From positions 4,033,001 to 4,097,000 of the forward strand of contig NZ_CP045644.1 in NCBI RefSeq assembly GCF_009498455.1: 64,000 bases of DNA, in the 5' to 3' direction. This document shows positions 8,140 through 17,560 of the stretch, piece by piece. Every line of letters starts with the position of its first letter. The stretch's first letter is position 1. Below the pieces are notes generated by a model. The model was not told the DNA's origin. It saw nothing but the letters and a program-made list of their open reading frames with translations, and did no database searches. The position numbers and the translations under genes are program-made. This DNA is from Variovorax paradoxus (GTDB lineage: Bacteria > Pseudomonadota > Gammaproteobacteria > Burkholderiales > Burkholderiaceae_C).

Positions 8140-8595
8140 TGGTCGCATGGCGGCCGGCTTTCCCGCGCGGGTGGATGGTCCGCGCATCGCGATGATCGAA
8201 ATCAGTGACTGGGACACGCACAGCGGACAGCATGCACGATTCGCCGCGCAACTGCGCGGACTCGACAGCCTCATCGGCGCGCTGCGCGATGGCATTGGGG
8301 GCAACGTGGACGCAAAGGTGGTGCTGGTCGCGACCGAGTTCGGCCGCGGTCGCGGCGAATGGCACCGGTGGCACCCGATCACGGAACGGGCTCTGCCGCG
8401 ATGCTGGTCGGCGGATAGGTAGGGGGGCGCATCCTCAGCGATTGGCCCGGTCTCGCCCCAGCGGACCTCTACGAGGGGCGGGATCTCAAGCCGACCTTGG
8501 CGCTCGACACGCTCATCGCTTCGCTTTGCGCGGACGCGTTCAAATTGGATGCGCAGCGCACGGCGCGGGTGCTATTCCCGGGTGCGGGAAGCGCG
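8140..8595 (+). pseudogene. Decayed C-terminal part of a DUF1501 protein
   Basis: Three reading frames joined in series recover the C-terminal part of a DUF1501 (sulfatase-like) protein: DGPRIAMIEISDWDTHSGQ in one frame, NGTGGT then DHGTGSAAMLVGG after shifts, and ILSDWPGL through LYEGRDLKPTLALDTLIA to RVLFPG in the third. At least two indels and an in-frame stop near 8420 break it. The N-terminal two thirds are absent. It lies just past the second integrase, so integration or deletion of an element probably removed the front of the gene. Confidence 0.7.
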
Positions 8596-8723
8596 AGGGC
8601 GAGCTGCCCAAACTGCTTCGCTCGTGAGCTTGGTAGGCAGTGGGCCCGATCGCAGTTGGCGCGCTACGACAATGTCTGCTTTGGCCCGAGGCAGAAGGTT
8701 GCTCCGTTGCGAGAGGGAATTGC

Positions 8724-9659
8724 TCAGCGTGAAAAGTCCGCCACGACCTTGCCGATGCGAGGGCCGATGCGATTGCCCTCGATGGCTGCGGGGATATCGT
8801 TGAAACCCACGATTTCGCTGAACTTCGGGACGAGCGAACCCTCGGCGATTTCCGCCACAAGTCGTGCGAGAAGGACCGCATCAGCCTTGTTCACGAACCA
8901 CAGTCCGCGATGGCCGACGGGTGTGCGTGCAAGGATGTCAGGCGCTGCCGCACTGACGATGGCGCCGTCCGGGGCCAGCACACCCCACGAGCGGTCCAGC
9001 CCCTCGCCGCCGACATAGTCGAGCACCAGGTCGATGTCCTGCGCGACCGACTCGAAGTGTTCACGCCGGTAGTCGATGACGTGGTCCGCGCCCAAGCTGC
9101 GCACGTAGTCCAGGTGTGCGGCCGATGCGGTGGCGAAGACTTCGGCACCCGCTTGCTTGGCATACTGCACCGCATAGCCGCCCAGCCCCCCCGCAGCACC
9201 GTGAATCAGGATGCGCTGACCTGCAGCAATCGGCCCTGCCTGGTGCAGGCTCTGCCAGGCGGCCACAGCTGCCACCGGGATGCCAGCCGCCTGCACATCG
9301 TCCAGGTCCTCCGGCGTATGCACCAGGTTCCCCTCTGCAACCGGAACGAATTCTGCATAAGCACCGAGCCGGCCTAGTGGACCCATGACGCGATCGCCGA
9401 TCTTGAAGCGCGAAGCCCCTGGTCCGACTGCCTCGACGGTGCCTGCCAGTTCAATGCCCAACACGGCGGGCAATTGCATGGGAAAAGCCTTCTGGACGAG
9501 GCCTTCGCGGAACTTCCAGTCGATGCCGTTCACGCCGGCCGCGCCAACGCGGACCAGCACTTGGCCATCACCGGCGGCGGGTTTCGCGATCTCGGCGACC
9601 TCGGCGGCTGAAGCACCGCCATAAGCCCGGACCAGAACGGCGCGTTGAGTGGTTGTCAT
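8724..9659 (-). CDS. Quinone oxidoreductase-like MDR protein
   Basis: This 311-residue medium-chain reductase lacks the zinc ligands of alcohol dehydrogenases. It has the GroES-like N-terminus (VGAAGVNGIDWKFREG, LGIELAGTVEAVG) and a Rossmann motif HGAAGGLGGYAVQ with ALGADHVIDYR downstream, typical of NADPH:quinone reductase and zeta-crystallin relatives. It probably reduces quinones or enones with NADPH. The OYE-type reductase gene ends 77 bp upstream on the same strand, and both reduce activated C=C bonds. Confidence 0.88.
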   Translation of the reverse strand: MTTTQRAVLVRAYGGASAAEVAEIAKPAAGDGQVLVRVGAAGVNGIDWKFREGLVQKAFPMQLPAVLGIELAGTVEAVGPGASRFKIGDRVMGPLGRLGAYAEFVPVAEGNLVHTPEDLDDVQAAGIPVAAVAAWQSLHQAGPIAAGQRILIHGAAGGLGGYAVQYAKQAGAEVFATASAAHLDYVRSLGADHVIDYRREHFESVAQDIDLVLDYVGGEGLDRSWGVLAPDGAIVSAAAPDILARTPVGHRGLWFVNKADAVLLARLVAEIAEGSLVPKFSEIVGFNDIPAAIEGNRIGPRIGKVVADFSR

Positions 9660-9736
9660 GTGAGGTTTCTCCTATTCAGGTTGCTATAACCCGGGACACC
9701 CAGGGGGACGATGGTGGGTTGGCCCCGGCGCGCGCT

Positions 9737-10807
9737 TCAGGCCGCTGCGCCGCCCAGGCTGGCGTAGTCGGTGTAGCCCTTCGCGTCACCGCCGTAGTAG
9801 GTCGCGTGGTCCGGTGAGTTCATCGGTGCGTGGGTCTGGAGGCGTTCGACGAAGTCGGGGTTGGCCAGCACCATCTGTCCGTAGGCTTCCAGTTCGGCGA
9901 AGCCCGACGCCAGGTCGGTGCCGATCTGTTCGCGTGCGCGCGACGGGCGGTTCACGATGAGCGTGCCATTCCAGAGCTTGCGGATGTCTGTCACCAGGGC
10001 TTCGTCGCCTGCGTGCATCACATGCACGTAGGCCAGGCCCAGCTTCGCGAGTTCGGTGATCAGATGGCGGTACAGGGCCGGCGCTTCGGAGCCCTCGTCG
10101 ATGCCCCCGAGCTTGGCGCCGGGAGACAAACGAATGGCGGTCCGGTCCGCACCGATTTCTTCTGCGATCGCCGTGGCCACCTCGATCGCGAAGCGGGCGC
10201 GGTTCTCGACGGAGCCTCCGTACAGATCGGTGCGGGTGTTGGCGCTCGGGGCGAAGAACTGCTGGATGAGATAGCCATTCGCGCCGTGGATCTCGACCCC
10301 GTCGGCACCGGCTTCGATGGCCCGGCGCGCGGCCAGGCGAAAGTCCGCCACCGTCTGGCGAATCTCGTCGGTGGTCAGCGCACGGGGCTCGGGAATGGGC
10401 TGCATCCCGGTCATGGTGAACATCGGCGCGCCGGGGGCGATGGCCGAGGGGGCGACCGGCTGCCGGTGATGCGGCGTGTTGTCGGGATGGGACATGCGCC
10501 CGGCATGCATGAGCTGGATGAAGAGGCGCGAACCCTTGTCGTGCACGGCCTGCGTGATGGCCTTCCAGCCAGCGACCTGGGCATCGGTGTAGATGCCGGG
10601 GGTGCAGAGATAGCCCTGGCCGTCGTCGGAAGGTTGCGTGCCCTCGGAGACGATCAGGCCGACGGTGGCGCGCTGCGCGTAGTAGGTGACGGCCAGCGCC
10701 TTGGGCGTGCCATCGAATTCGGCGCGCGAGCGGGTCATCGGTGCCATCACGAGGCGGTTCGAGAGGGTGTAGCGGCCGACTTTGACGGGGTTGAAGAGTT
10801 GTTTCAT
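9737..10807 (-). CDS. nemA: OYE-family alkene reductase (NemA-like)
   Basis: This 356-residue FMN enzyme of the Old Yellow Enzyme family starts MKQLFNPVKVGRYTL-NR and carries MAPMTRSRA, the HAGR motif, VEIHGANGYLI (substrate-binding His/Asn pair) and the C-terminal ANPDFVERL. These enzymes reduce enals, enones, N-ethylmaleimide or nitroesters. ATG 10807 is taken rather than a longer frame to 10909, because the family begins at this point. It is divergent from a LysR gene, the usual arrangement for a regulator that controls it. Confidence 0.92.
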   Translation of the reverse strand: MKQLFNPVKVGRYTLSNRLVMAPMTRSRAEFDGTPKALAVTYYAQRATVGLIVSEGTQPSDDGQGYLCTPGIYTDAQVAGWKAITQAVHDKGSRLFIQLMHAGRMSHPDNTPHHRQPVAPSAIAPGAPMFTMTGMQPIPEPRALTTDEIRQTVADFRLAARRAIEAGADGVEIHGANGYLIQQFFAPSANTRTDLYGGSVENRARFAIEVATAIAEEIGADRTAIRLSPGAKLGGIDEGSEAPALYRHLITELAKLGLAYVHVMHAGDEALVTDIRKLWNGTLIVNRPSRAREQIGTDLASGFAELEAYGQMVLANPDFVERLQTHAPMNSPDHATYYGGDAKGYTDYASLGGAAA

Positions 10808-10894
10808 GGCGATTTCGGATGAGGTTGAGAAAGTGCTCAGACCGTCTGAGCTGGCTTGAACGCGTGCGTCGCGCTGAAGAAGAGGCTCATCTTC

Positions 10895-10938
10895 AATTAA
10901 TCCATCCATGAGATAAAGATGGTTTCATGAGATTAATT
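10895..10938. promoter_or_regulatory. Inverted repeat between nemA and lysR
   Basis: AATTAATC (10895-10902) and GATTAATT (10931-10938) form a perfect inverted repeat, with CATGAGAT repeated directly inside it. It lies in the 148-bp divergent region and is the natural binding site for the LysR protein. It is AT-rich in a GC-rich neighbourhood. Confidence 0.55.
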
Positions 10939-10955
10939 GGTCCAAAATTGGCGCA

Positions 10956-11855
10956 ATGAGCACGGAATACCTGAACGACATGGCCCTCTTCGTGGAGGTC
11001 GTGAAAGCCAAGAGCTTTCGAGGGGCGGCCGACGTGACGGGGGTGCCCAACTCGACCTTGTCGCGCCGCATCGGGGCGCTGGAAAAGGTGATCGGCTTGC
11101 GCCTGCTGCATCGCACGACGCGCAGGATCGAGCTGACCGAGGCGGGGCAGGTCTACTACGAGCGGTGCCGACGCATCGTCGAGGAGGCGCGCATCGCGCA
11201 TGAGCAGCTGGGCGAGATGCTGGCGCAACCCACCGGCGTGCTGCGTGCGTCGTTGCCGGTGGACTTCGCCACCATCTACCTGGCACCGCTGATTGCGGAG
11301 TTCGCGCGCCGCTATCCGGGCATCGCATTCGACCTGGACCTCAGCCCACGCAATGTGGACCTCGTGGCCGAGCCCTTCGACGTCGCCATCCGCATGGGCG
11401 AGCAACCCAGTTCGACGCTGATCGCGCGTCTGCTGGCGCGGCTGACGCCCCACCTCTATGCGTCGCCGCGCTACCTGAAGATGGCAGGCGAACCGCGCGA
11501 TCCCGCCGAGCTGCAGCAGCACGAATGCCTTGGCTTTCCGAAGTCCGGCCCCTGGGTGCTGCACAACGACGAGGCAACGGCCGAGGTGCGTATCGGCCAG
11601 CGCTTCACCGTCACCAGCGTCGGCATGTATCGCAGTCTCGCGGTGCACGACCAGGGGATCGCGTTGCTGGCTGAAGGCGTGGCCGCCGACGACCTGGCCC
11701 ACGGGCGTCTGCGTCGCATCCTGCCGGACTGGCATGGAGAGCCGGTGCCGGTGTACGCGCTGACTGAAACCCGGCTGCTGCCGGCCAAGACGCTGCGGTT
11801 CATCGAGCTCCTGCAGGAGCGGTTGGCGCAGCCACGCGCCGATGCGATCAGTTGA
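10956..11855 (+). CDS. LysR-family transcriptional regulator
   Basis: This 299-residue regulator has an N-terminal winged HTH (FVEVVKAKSFRGAADVTGVPNS..LSRRIGALE, residues about 10-45) and HRTTRRIELTEAG. A periplasmic-binding-like effector domain (GVLRASLPVDFATIYLAP to the end) follows. It is transcribed divergently from the OYE gene and probably controls it. Its 3' end overlaps the convergent tannase-family gene by 8 bp. Confidence 0.92.
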   Translation: MSTEYLNDMALFVEVVKAKSFRGAADVTGVPNSTLSRRIGALEKVIGLRLLHRTTRRIELTEAGQVYYERCRRIVEEARIAHEQLGEMLAQPTGVLRASLPVDFATIYLAPLIAEFARRYPGIAFDLDLSPRNVDLVAEPFDVAIRMGEQPSSTLIARLLARLTPHLYASPRYLKMAGEPRDPAELQQHECLGFPKSGPWVLHNDEATAEVRIGQRFTVTSVGMYRSLAVHDQGIALLAEGVAADDLAHGRLRRILPDWHGEPVPVYALTETRLLPAKTLRFIELLQERLAQPRADAIS

Positions 11856-13566
11856 GGTATCTGTCGGATGGCGCCGGTGCATTGCCGCGTGGCGCGTCCT
11901 TGCACGCGAAGCTGCTGGCCTTGGTTGCATCTCCGCCCTGGTACGTGGGCAGTTTGGGGTACACGCAGATGGGTCTTTGCGTCGCGATCTGCCCGCTGGG
12001 CGTGTACGACGTGCCAATGATCTCTTCCGGCGCCTTCTGCTTCTCCACCCACTCGGTCATCTGGATCAGGATGTCTCCTTTCGCGCTCGAAGGGACGACG
12101 GCGGAATAGGGTTGACCGAACTCGGTGCCCCCGTTGCCACCGTCCAGGCCGCTGCAGTGGCCCATGCCGGGCACGAGGTAGTAGCGGAAGTGTTCCTGCG
12201 TTGCAGCGAGATTGCCGCCTTGTGCCTTGACGACGCGTTCGTAGTAGTTGAGCGCATCGTGGTAGGGCGCGCCGGGGTCTTGAAGGCCGGAGTACATGAG
12301 CAACTTTCCGCCTCTGGCCTTGAACGCACTCAGATCGGGACTGTTCGCATTGACGAGGGGCGCGAGCCGATCGTCGACCGTGTCGACGTCGTGATCGAAG
12401 TCGAAGGCCTTGTAGTCGAAGCCTTTGCCGAAGACCCAGTAGAACTGATAGAACTGCGCCGCTGGCCACCACGACGCGGCCTGCTCGACGGGACCGTAAA
12501 GGAGCCCCTCGGCCCCGAACGGAAGACCGCCGTAGATTTGTTCCCCTGTTCTCGGATTGGTGGGGCCCGCATAGGCTTTCTTCAACGCAGTGAGCTGAGG
12601 GTCCGTGAGGCAGTCATCGCCGTTGCCGGTGGTGCAGCGAGGCAAGGTGTCGGGATCGAAGTTGCACTGTCGCGGGTCGGTCAGGAACGTGTCGGTGGGC
12701 GCGCCGCCGTCCTTGCCAACGCATGCCGCGATTGATTTGCTCATCACCATCTTCGCCTTCCCCGGCGTCAGCGTCGCACCGGGCTCGTTGAACGCTTTGT
12801 GGTGCCAGATGAACGACATGTGCAGGTGGGTGCGGTTGTTGCCCGGTGCCCCCACGATCAGGCCGTCATAGTCGTTGGGATAGCGCTGCGCGTTGGTCAG
12901 GGCTTGCTGTCCACCGGTCGAGCAGCCTTGAAAGTACGAGTACTTCGGCGGCGCGTTGTAGTACGCGTTGACGATGGCCTTGCCCGCCACGGTCATCTCG
13001 CGGGTGGCGCGGTTTCCGAAGTCGACCCACTGCTCCGGATGCCCCTCCCTGGTGGTGATGTCGCGGGCCGTGCCCAGGTCGGTGTTGGCCACCGCGAAGC
13101 CGCGGATCAGTCCTTCCCTCAACCCCGTGTAGTAGGTAATGGCTCCGGCCGGGCCGCCATTTCCGGTGCCCAGAAAGCGACCGTTCCAGTTGGTTTTCGG
13201 CAGCCACACTTCCACACCGACGTTCGAGTCAGGGCTCGGTTTCATGGTCACGGTGACTCGGCAGAAATCGGGCAGACCGGTCAGGGGCGAAGGTTCGCCT
13301 GGCGCGATGTTGGGGGGCGTGTAGTCGCCAGCCACCACCGATTGGGCGCCGGTGACCGTGCCGCCGCTGAGTGCCGTTCCCGTCAATGATTCACAGGGAT
13401 CTTCTGATGGGGCGGGTGGTTGTGGTTGTGCAGCAGCGACTGGGGGCAGGGCGCTGTAGGAACCGCCGTTGCCTCCGCCGCAGGCTGCGAGGGTGGCTGC
13501 CACAGCCATCCCGGCAATGCCTCGCCCCACCGTGAGGGTGAGGCTGCTTTTTTCGATGTGTTTCAT
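11848..13566 (-). CDS. Tannase/feruloyl esterase family lipoprotein
   Basis: This 572-residue exported esterase has a lipoprotein signal ending LAAC-GGG, so it is probably lipid-anchored outside the inner membrane. The catalytic set of the tannase family is present: GCSTGGQQ (nucleophile Ser next to the Cys that forms the disulfide), an Asp in SGLQDPGAP and the His in PGMGHC. Several further Cys fit the Ca-binding lid. It hydrolyses esters of phenolic acids. The ATG at 13566 is chosen because it directly precedes the signal peptide. It is downstream of the TRAP/SDR genes and may release the acid that the TRAP system imports. Confidence 0.9.
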   Translation of the reverse strand: MKHIEKSSLTLTVGRGIAGMAVAATLAACGGGNGGSYSALPPVAAAQPQPPAPSEDPCESLTGTALSGGTVTGAQSVVAGDYTPPNIAPGEPSPLTGLPDFCRVTVTMKPSPDSNVGVEVWLPKTNWNGRFLGTGNGGPAGAITYYTGLREGLIRGFAVANTDLGTARDITTREGHPEQWVDFGNRATREMTVAGKAIVNAYYNAPPKYSYFQGCSTGGQQALTNAQRYPNDYDGLIVGAPGNNRTHLHMSFIWHHKAFNEPGATLTPGKAKMVMSKSIAACVGKDGGAPTDTFLTDPRQCNFDPDTLPRCTTGNGDDCLTDPQLTALKKAYAGPTNPRTGEQIYGGLPFGAEGLLYGPVEQAASWWPAAQFYQFYWVFGKGFDYKAFDFDHDVDTVDDRLAPLVNANSPDLSAFKARGGKLLMYSGLQDPGAPYHDALNYYERVVKAQGGNLAATQEHFRYYLVPGMGHCSGLDGGNGGTEFGQPYSAVVPSSAKGDILIQMTEWVEKQKAPEEIIGTSYTPSGQIATQRPICVYPKLPTYQGGDATKASSFACKDAPRGNAPAPSDRYLN

Positions 13567-13701
13567 CACTGCGTCTCCTGGTAAATGCCGCCAACGGCGA
13601 CCAATTTTTTTGGGCGTGCGCATGCCCTGGGCCCCATGAGGGGGCCGAGCAGCGTGGGTGTTGGGTGGTGGAAGCGAAGGGCTTGTCCGCAGCCCTCTGT
13701 C

Positions 13702-14505
13702 TCAGATCAAGCCGGGCAGCCCACACGAATGGCCGCCGTCCACGGGCAGGCAGACGCCGGTGATGAAGCGCGCTTCGTCCGATGCGAGAAAGACGGCGGC
13801 GTTGGCGATGTCCCAAGGCGAGCCGCATCGCTTCATCGGCACGGCGTTGCTCCTGGCGAGCTTCATTTCTTCCAAGGTCTTGTACTGGCCGGCGATCTGC
13901 TTGTAGACGAGCGGCGTGTCGATGACGCCGGGCATGATCACGTTCGCGCGAATGCCCTTGTCGGCGTACTGCAAGGCGATCGCAACGGTCGCGTGGTTCA
14001 CCGCCGCCTTGGAGGCGTAGTAGCCGAAGTACGAGTACCCGCTCCACCGGATGGCCGACAAGGACGAGATGTTCACGATCGAACCGCTGCCCTGTGCGAG
14101 GAAGTGCGGAAGCACGGCGCGAACCGTTCGATGCAGTGAGCCGACATTCAGATCCATGCTCCGCTGGAACATGGCATCGTCGGTTTCCAAAGGCCCGCCC
14201 GGGATGACGACCCCCACGTTGTTGTGGAGGATGTCGATCCGGCCGAACGCCTCGATGGTCGTCTGGATGGCGAGATCGACCGACGCGGTGTCGGTGACGT
14301 CCGCGGTCAGCGCCAGCGCCTTGCCGCCTTCGCTTCGAATGACCTGTGCCGCATCTTCGGCGGCTTCCGGGATGCGGTCGATGGCCACCACCGTCGCACC
14401 TTCGCGGGCGTAGGCCACGGCTGCAGCCTTTCCGTTGCTCCATTCCCCCGCAGGGCCGCCGGCCCCGAAAACGACGGCAACCTTGCCGTTCAGACGATCA
14501 GTCAT
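13702..14505 (-). CDS. SDR-family oxidoreductase
   Basis: This 267-residue short-chain dehydrogenase has a nucleotide motif VVFGAGGPAGEWSNGKA (a variant of T-G-x-x-x-G-x-G), an HNNVGV segment for the N-N-A-G motif, Ser in NISSLSA and the catalytic YYASK (Tyr/Lys). The end PVDGGHS is typical. The gene starts 2 bp after the TRAP permease stop, so it is in the same transcript. It probably oxidises a hydroxyl of the imported compound with NAD(P). The motif variant near the N-terminus may shift cofactor preference. Confidence 0.88.
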   Translation of the reverse strand: MTDRLNGKVAVVFGAGGPAGEWSNGKAAAVAYAREGATVVAIDRIPEAAEDAAQVIRSEGGKALALTADVTDTASVDLAIQTTIEAFGRIDILHNNVGVVIPGGPLETDDAMFQRSMDLNVGSLHRTVRAVLPHFLAQGSGSIVNISSLSAIRWSGYSYFGYYASKAAVNHATVAIALQYADKGIRANVIMPGVIDTPLVYKQIAGQYKTLEEMKLARSNAVPMKRCGSPWDIANAAVFLASDEARFITGVCLPVDGGHSCGLPGLI

Positions 14506-14507
14506 GT

Positions 14508-16382
14508 TCAATCCTTCAGAAAGCCAATGGAAAGCCAGGGGAAAACGGCGACCAGAACCAGGCCGAGGAACAGGGCAAGCATGTAGCCCCAGATCGGCCG
14601 GATGCCCTCGTCGGGGTCCACATTCCCGATCGCGCATGCGGAGTAGTAGCCCACGCCGAACGGTGGCGCAAAGAGCCCGAGGCCCATGCTCAACACGACC
14701 ACCATGGCGTAGTGAACTTCGTGGATGCCCAGTGCGCGCGCAATGGGAAACAGCAGCGGTCCGAACAGCACGATCGCAGGAATGCCCTCGAGCACGCTGC
14801 CCAGGACGATGAAGGCGAGGATGGAAACCACCATGAAGGTGTTCTTCCCGCCCGGGAGTCCCTTCATGAACTCGGCCAGCTCTCTGGAGAAGCCTGACTG
14901 GGTCAATGCCCATGCCATCGCAGACGCGGCGCCGATGATGAGAAGAATCGCACCCGAAAGAATGACTGTCTCCACCAGCATCGGGCCGAGCCGCCGCCAG
15001 TCGAACTGGCGATACAACGCCAGGCCCACGAAGATCGAATAGAGGATGCCGATGGTCGAAACCTCGGTGGCCGTCGCCACGCCTTCGACCACCGCGGCGC
15101 GAATCACGAAGGGAAGGGCGATGGCGGGTGCGGCGACAAGCGATAGCTTCAGGACGTCCTTCTTCGATGCGCGCGCCACGCCCGAAAGATCTTCCTTGCG
15201 ATAGCGGTAGCCCACGACGACGCACAGAAAAATCCCGAGAACCAGCGCCGGCACCAGGCCCCCGGTGAAGAGCGCCGCGATCGATACGCTCGCGACCGAG
15301 CCGACAGTGATGAGCACGATCGACGGCGGCACGGTCTCGGTCTGTGCTCCGGTCGCGGAAAGCAGTGCGACCAACTCGCCCGGTTTGGCGCCGCGCTTGA
15401 TCATTTCAGGGAACAAGGCCGGCGCGATGGCGGCCATGTCCGCCGCCTTCGAACCCGAGATGCCGGAGACCAGATACATCGCGCCGACCAGCACGTACGA
15501 CAGGCCGCCGCGAATGTGCCCGAGCAGGCTGGCGAGGCACTGGATCATGGCCCGCGCCATGCCCGTCATCTCCAGAAGCTGCCCCAGGAAAATGAAGGTG
15601 GGCACGGCGAGCAGCATGAGGTGCGACATGCCCTCGTCCATTCGCCCGACCAGCGTCAGCATCGGAACGCGCGTCGTCAGCGCGAGATAGCCGAAGGTCG
15701 CCAGTGCGAAGGCAAAGGCGATCGGAACCCCCGCGAACACGGCAACCGACACCACGCCGACGAAGAAGATCACCAGGTTGATGTAGCCCGCGCCTTTCAG
15801 GTTCGAGCCGAACAGCCAGAACACGAGCACCGCGAGGCCGACCAGGGCGATCGCCGCCACGGCCTGCTTGTCCTTGACGATCTCGATCAGCCGGAAGAGG
15901 CTGAAGCAGATCATCAGCGCAACGCCCAGCGGGATCGCGGACGCGCGCCAGGCATTGGAGATTTCGAGCGCGGACGAGGTGACGAACGCTTCTTCGCTCG
16001 CATAGTGATACGCCGGACCCAGAACCAGAAGAAGGAAGGCCAGGCCTGTCGCCAGCGAAAGCGATGCGAAGAAGCTGCTCCATCGCTCGCCCAGCATCGA
16101 CACCAACGCCGTCATGCGCATGTGCGAGGCCTGCTGCGTCGCAAGCGACGCACCCAGCATGGCGAGCCACAGGAACAGGATGGAACACAGCTCGTCCGAC
16201 CAGGTGATCGGCACGTGAAAGACGTAGCGCGACACCACGCCGGTAAACAGCAGCGCAATGATGGCCGTGAGCAGCAGCGCGCTGACCGTGGCAACCAGGC
16301 GGAACAGGGCGCGCTCGGCCAGCTGCAAGGGCCCCTCCACCACGGCCGTGGGCACAGTCGTAATCGCCTTCATGACGTTCAC
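14508..16382 (-). CDS. TRAP transporter fused DctQ-DctM permease
   Basis: This 624-residue protein joins the small and large membrane subunits of a TRAP importer. Residues about 20-175 form the four-helix DctQ part (SRYVFHVPITWSDEL). The rest is the multi-helix DctM part (GRMDEGMSHLMLLAVPTFIFLG, SGISGSKAADMAAI, GATGAQTETVPPSIVLI-like core). It uses an ion gradient to import the ligand brought by the DctP protein encoded 2 bp upstream. A GTG at 16382 or ATG at 16373 can start it. Fused permeases occur in a subset of TRAP families. Confidence 0.9.
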   Translation of the reverse strand: MNVMKAITTVPTAVVEGPLQLAERALFRLVATVSALLLTAIIALLFTGVVSRYVFHVPITWSDELCSILFLWLAMLGASLATQQASHMRMTALVSMLGERWSSFFASLSLATGLAFLLLVLGPAYHYASEEAFVTSSALEISNAWRASAIPLGVALMICFSLFRLIEIVKDKQAVAAIALVGLAVLVFWLFGSNLKGAGYINLVIFFVGVVSVAVFAGVPIAFAFALATFGYLALTTRVPMLTLVGRMDEGMSHLMLLAVPTFIFLGQLLEMTGMARAMIQCLASLLGHIRGGLSYVLVGAMYLVSGISGSKAADMAAIAPALFPEMIKRGAKPGELVALLSATGAQTETVPPSIVLITVGSVASVSIAALFTGGLVPALVLGIFLCVVVGYRYRKEDLSGVARASKKDVLKLSLVAAPAIALPFVIRAAVVEGVATATEVSTIGILYSIFVGLALYRQFDWRRLGPMLVETVILSGAILLIIGAASAMAWALTQSGFSRELAEFMKGLPGGKNTFMVVSILAFIVLGSVLEGIPAIVLFGPLLFPIARALGIHEVHYAMVVVLSMGLGLFAPPFGVGYYSACAIGNVDPDEGIRPIWGYMLALFLGLVLVAVFPWLSIGFLKD

Positions 16383-16384
16383 GC

Positions 16385-17398
16385 TCAGAGCGCCCCGACG
16401 GCGGCTTCAAGTTGCGCCCAGCCGGCCGCGGGGAACTTGCCTTGCCACTCCTTGTAGAAGCCCGCAGCCCGGAGCTTGTCCTGGAACTCGGAGGGCTTGG
16501 GCGTCGTGAACTGCAGGCCCTTTTTCGTCAGGTCTTCGCGCAGGCTTGTGTTGAGCTTCACCAGGTCTTCGCGCTCGGCCATGGCGCCTGCGTTCAGGTG
16601 CTTGGTCAGCACGGCCTGAACATCCTTGGGCAGGGCATCGAAGGCTGCGCGATTGCCGAGCAGCCAGAAGCCATCCCACATGTGGTTGGTCAACGCGCAG
16701 AACTTCTGCACCTCATAGAGCTTGAACGTCGACAGAACGGCCAGCGGGTTTTCCTGCGCGTCCACGATCCGGGTCTGCAACGACGAGTACAGCTCGTTGG
16801 CGTTGATGGTGGTCGGCGCCGCACCCAGGGCCTTGAACAGAGACGTCCACATGGCGGAGGGCGGCACGCGGATCTTGACGCCCTGCAGATCCGCCGGGCC
16901 GTTCACGGGCCGCGTGGCGGTGGTGATCTGCCTGAAGCCGTTGTCCCAGATCTTTTCGAAGGCAAAGATGGATCTGCTCTTTGCGATCTCGCCGCGGATG
17001 AATGCGCCGAGGCCGCCGTCCATGGCCTTCCAGACCGTGTCGTAGTCCTTGAATGCGAATCCCAATCCGCTGATGGCCGAGTTCGGCACGAAGGTCGAAA
17101 GGATGACGCCAGACAGCATGAAGAAATCGACCGCGCCCGATCGCACCTGGCCCAGCACATCCGATTGGGAGCCGAGCTGGTCGGCGGGGAATACCTGCAG
17201 GTCGAAGCGCCCCTTGGTGTCGGCCTTGATGCGCTCCGCCGCCTCCGTCAGGCGCAGGTGCAACGGGTGCGTGGCCGGCGTTGTGTGCGCGATGCGGTAG
17301 GTGAATTCAGCAGCGTTCGCCTGGCGCATCAGCGCCAGCCCTGAAGACGCGACGCATGCCGCAGAAATGCCCTTTACGAAATTCCGACGATCGATCAT
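16385..17398 (-). CDS. dctP: TRAP transporter substrate-binding protein DctP
   Basis: This 337-residue periplasmic protein has a Tat-like signal (DRRNFVKG then a hydrophobic stretch to NAA-EF). The DctP family fold is seen in YRIAHTTPATHPLHLRL, LGSQSDVLGQVRSGAVDFF and the RVPPSAMWTSLFKALGA.PTTINANELYSSLQT segment, which carries the Arg that binds the ligand carboxylate. It delivers an organic acid to the fused permease downstream. A 17-bp palindrome (17417-17433) lies 18 bp before its start, so it is a probable target of the divergent IclR regulator. Confidence 0.92.
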   Translation of the reverse strand: MIDRRNFVKGISAACVASSGLALMRQANAAEFTYRIAHTTPATHPLHLRLTEAAERIKADTKGRFDLQVFPADQLGSQSDVLGQVRSGAVDFFMLSGVILSTFVPNSAISGLGFAFKDYDTVWKAMDGGLGAFIRGEIAKSRSIFAFEKIWDNGFRQITTATRPVNGPADLQGVKIRVPPSAMWTSLFKALGAAPTTINANELYSSLQTRIVDAQENPLAVLSTFKLYEVQKFCALTNHMWDGFWLLGNRAAFDALPKDVQAVLTKHLNAGAMAEREDLVKLNTSLREDLTKKGLQFTTPKPSEFQDKLRAAGFYKEWQGKFPAAGWAQLEAAVGAL

Positions 17399-17416
17399 GG
17401 ATGTCTCCAATTTGTA

Positions 17417-17433
17417 GGTCCAATATATGGACC
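17417..17433. promoter_or_regulatory. IclR-type operator 1
   Basis: This perfect palindrome, GGTCCAATATATGGACC, lies just before dctP. The same 17-mer recurs at 17561-17577, with a variant at 17528-17544. It probably represses or activates the dctP arm. Confidence 0.75.
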
Positions 17434-17527
17434 ATTGATAAAACAATTGCGATCCAAATTAGAGCCTCGTACACTTCGACGGTCAATGCGATAGATTGAA
17501 TCTAATCGATGCATGCAGGGTAAATAC

Positions 17528-17544
17528 GGTCCGACATTTGGACC
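17528..17544. promoter_or_regulatory. IclR-type operator 2 (variant)
   Basis: GGTCCGACATTTGGACC keeps both GGTCC/GGACC arms and the 17-bp length but differs in the centre from the two perfect copies. It lies 16 bp from copy 3. Confidence 0.65.
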
Positions 17545-17560
17545 ATCAATGAAAATCAAA

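Noticed and set aside
11842..13389. Long plus-strand frames opposite the tannase-family gene
   Set aside because: They are antisense shadows of a conserved gene with signal peptide and catalytic motifs; their translations show no family pattern.
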